From Jutongia hominis (GTDB lineage: Bacteria > Bacillota > Clostridia > Lachnospirales > Lachnospiraceae), in the NCBI RefSeq assembly GCF_014384965.1, contig NZ_JACRSW010000011.1, forward strand, positions 3,674 through 67,673: a DNA stretch of 64,000 nt, given 5' to 3'. Every line of letters begins with the position of its first letter. Within the stretch, counting starts at the first letter, position 1. This document shows positions 62,894 through 64,000 of the stretch, in pieces. A program made the position numbers and the translations under genes. Under the pieces are notes generated by a model. That model worked only from the letters and a program-made list of their open reading frames with translations. It ran no database searches and was not told the DNA's origin.

Positions 62894-64000
62894 CTACCTC
62901 GCTTTCTTCGTGGTAACAGTTTTCTTCTGTGCTGTCTTTTTCTGCTGCTTCTGTACTTTCTCGTAACGCTCCCTGACAGATGACTCCACCTTGTCATAGT
63001 GAGTATAAAGCTCGGTTCCTTTCTGAGTTGTCACCACACGATTCTGCTCATCGTAAAGCTTATAATCCTTGGTTGAATCAAGGAAGGTAAGCATTGTCTT
63101 TCCACCATGAATCTCCATGATGTTTTCCTTACGGAGCCATACATATTTTGCCTCTTCTCCCCATGTGCCGGGAACTCTGGTCTTAACAGCATGGTCATTC
63201 TCTTCTATAATCAGCTTCTTGCTGATAGTCACATCTGACAGGTTCGCATTCTTTGATGCCGCAACCGCCCTCATTCTCTCAGCAAGGTCCTGATAGCCTC
63301 TGACACGGTTGATAAATGCATCCTTGTCCATCATGACTGTATGGGTGCCATCCTCATTCTTACTGCCAAGCACACCGATTGTCTCAAGCTGTCTGATAAC
63401 ACTTTCAGCCTGCTCACCATTGATACTGAAATTCTCCTTGACCTGATCCACACTGATAGCTTTCTTTTCCATTGCAAACATTCCGACCTTTTCGATCAGT
63501 CCGTCAATGGCAGAATTTACCTTATCCCCTTCTATCGTGTGGCTTTTCTCGTTTCCCTGCTGTTTCTTCAAAAAATCCATCAGCTTGCCAAGGGATTTTT
63601 CATCTCCATTCTTCAGATAATCGTCAAATGTGGCAATCTTGCCAAACTTGAGTTTCTGTATCATCATATTCACACGTGGAACTGCCTCTGTATGAAAGAT
63701 TACCTCACTCAGTCCGTCTTTCCTGTTGCAGTCCGGAAGTACTGAATAGAGTATTCCATACTTCTTTGCCATCTTTTCAACCTTTTTCATATCTTCGGTA
63801 TTAAACTGTAACACCTGTAAATCGCCACCTTTTAAGATCAGCTTTCTCATGGATGTCTTGCCAAGTGACTTTTCATAATCTAGCATCCCTTTTAAGAAAT
63901 CTATTGCCTTCTGCATGGCAGCAATGCCGCCGCTTCCTACCTTCATGGCAATCTCAATGCCATCATAAGCTACACGGATGATCTGCACCGCTTCCTGAAT
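62894..64000 (-). CDS. PcfB-like (DUF3801) protein, 5' end outside window
   Basis: At least 364 residues. VQIIRVAYDGIEIAMKVGSG, KLILKGGDLQVLQFNTEDMK and KKYGILYSVLPDCNRKDG match the PcfB/DUF3801 family, a coupling-protein partner that binds the relaxase in enterococcal conjugation. Residues about 150-220 add a winged-helix-like segment; the C-terminus is Lys/Gln/Thr-rich. A GTG at 63986-63988 could start it, but the frame stays open to the edge (IQEA before VQIIR), so the true start is probably beyond the window. Confidence 0.8.
   Translation of the reverse strand: MQEAVQIIRVAYDGIEIAMKVGSGGIAAMQKAIDFLKGMLDYEKSLGKTSMRKLILKGGDLQVLQFNTEDMKKVEKMAKKYGILYSVLPDCNRKDGLSEVIFHTEAVPRVNMMIQKLKFGKIATFDDYLKNGDEKSLGKLMDFLKKQQGNEKSHTIEGDKVNSAIDGLIEKVGMFAMEKKAISVDQVKENFSINGEQAESVIRQLETIGVLGSKNEDGTHTVMMDKDAFINRVRGYQDLAERMRAVAASKNANLSDVTISKKLIIEENDHAVKTRVPGTWGEEAKYVWLRKENIMEIHGGKTMLTFLDSTKDYKLYDEQNRVVTTQKGTELYTHYDKVESSVRERYEKVQKQQKKTAQKKTVTTKKAR

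Noticed and set aside
42140..64000. A relaxase (MobA/Rep_trans) gene for the conjugation module
   Set aside because: No protein in the window shows a relaxase motif; the gene presumably lies beyond the right edge.

Overview
The window looks like the accessory DNA of a low-GC Gram-positive anaerobe, most likely a Lachnospiraceae-type Clostridium (Roseburia, Agathobacter, Blautia or Dorea relatives). The evidence is AT-rich intergenic DNA, strong GGAGG ribosome binding sites with frequent TTG/GTG starts, a Tn916-type tyrosine integrase, and a conjugation module typical of Firmicutes integrative and conjugative elements (ICEs). Almost every gene is on the minus strand. I saw no rRNA, tRNA or CRISPR array and no clear core chromosomal operon.

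Layout: (1) 1-2.0 kb is the decayed end of a second ICE, colinear with the main one but carrying three deletions. (2) 2.0-18.5 kb is a defence island. It holds an AAA_14/DUF4143 ATPase amid short dispersed repeats, a DUF3800 protein, a complete type I restriction-modification locus with its own tyrosine recombinase and four 14-bp inversion sites inside the hsdS genes, a cut IS1380 copy, a cut IS3-type orfA next to a metallo-beta-lactamase-fold protein, and a type III toxin-antitoxin locus of CptIN type whose antitoxin RNA repeats, promoter and terminator can be read directly. (3) 18.6-27.8 kb begins with a MetRS C-terminal tail, then the ICE integrase and a regulatory/maintenance block: a ribbon-helix-helix protein with a perfect operator, a MazF-like protein, two resolvase-like single domains, XRE regulators, and a damage-response-like operon (Y-family polymerase, LexA-type DNA-binding domain, small proteins, two structured RNA segments). 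A divergent XRE-S24 repressor lies across a palindromic operator. (4) 28.0-38.5 kb is mosaic cargo: two two-component-system/ABC-transporter sets of the kind used for peptide-antibiotic sensing and efflux, separated by scars (a second MetRS tail, a cut secreted-protein gene, a cut XRE gene abutting a cut VirD4 gene from another ICE family) and by a sharp GC jump at 35.6-38.1 kb. (5) 38.6-64.0 kb is the conjugation module, transcribed right to left: PcfB-like protein (cut by the window edge), VirD4 coupling ATPase, pilin-like protein, VirB6-like channel protein, PrgI, VirB4, NlpC/P60 hydrolase, accessory proteins, a 2550-residue methylase-helicase, a sortase, a double-SpoVG protein and a PAS protein. 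Cargo sits inside it: an XRE regulator, and a zinc-ribbon/flavoprotein/PnuC group with a duplicated leader RNA. No relaxase is visible and it probably lies beyond the right edge.

The most interesting points are the phase-variable hsdS shufflon (in this assembly the hsdM-linked S gene is in a truncated state), the CptIN locus, the two copies of an unidentified leader-plus-terminator RNA ahead of pnuC and a flavoprotein gene, the duplicated structured RNA segments flanking the small zinc-finger gene, and the record of ICE accretion seen as MetRS tails and deletion junctions.
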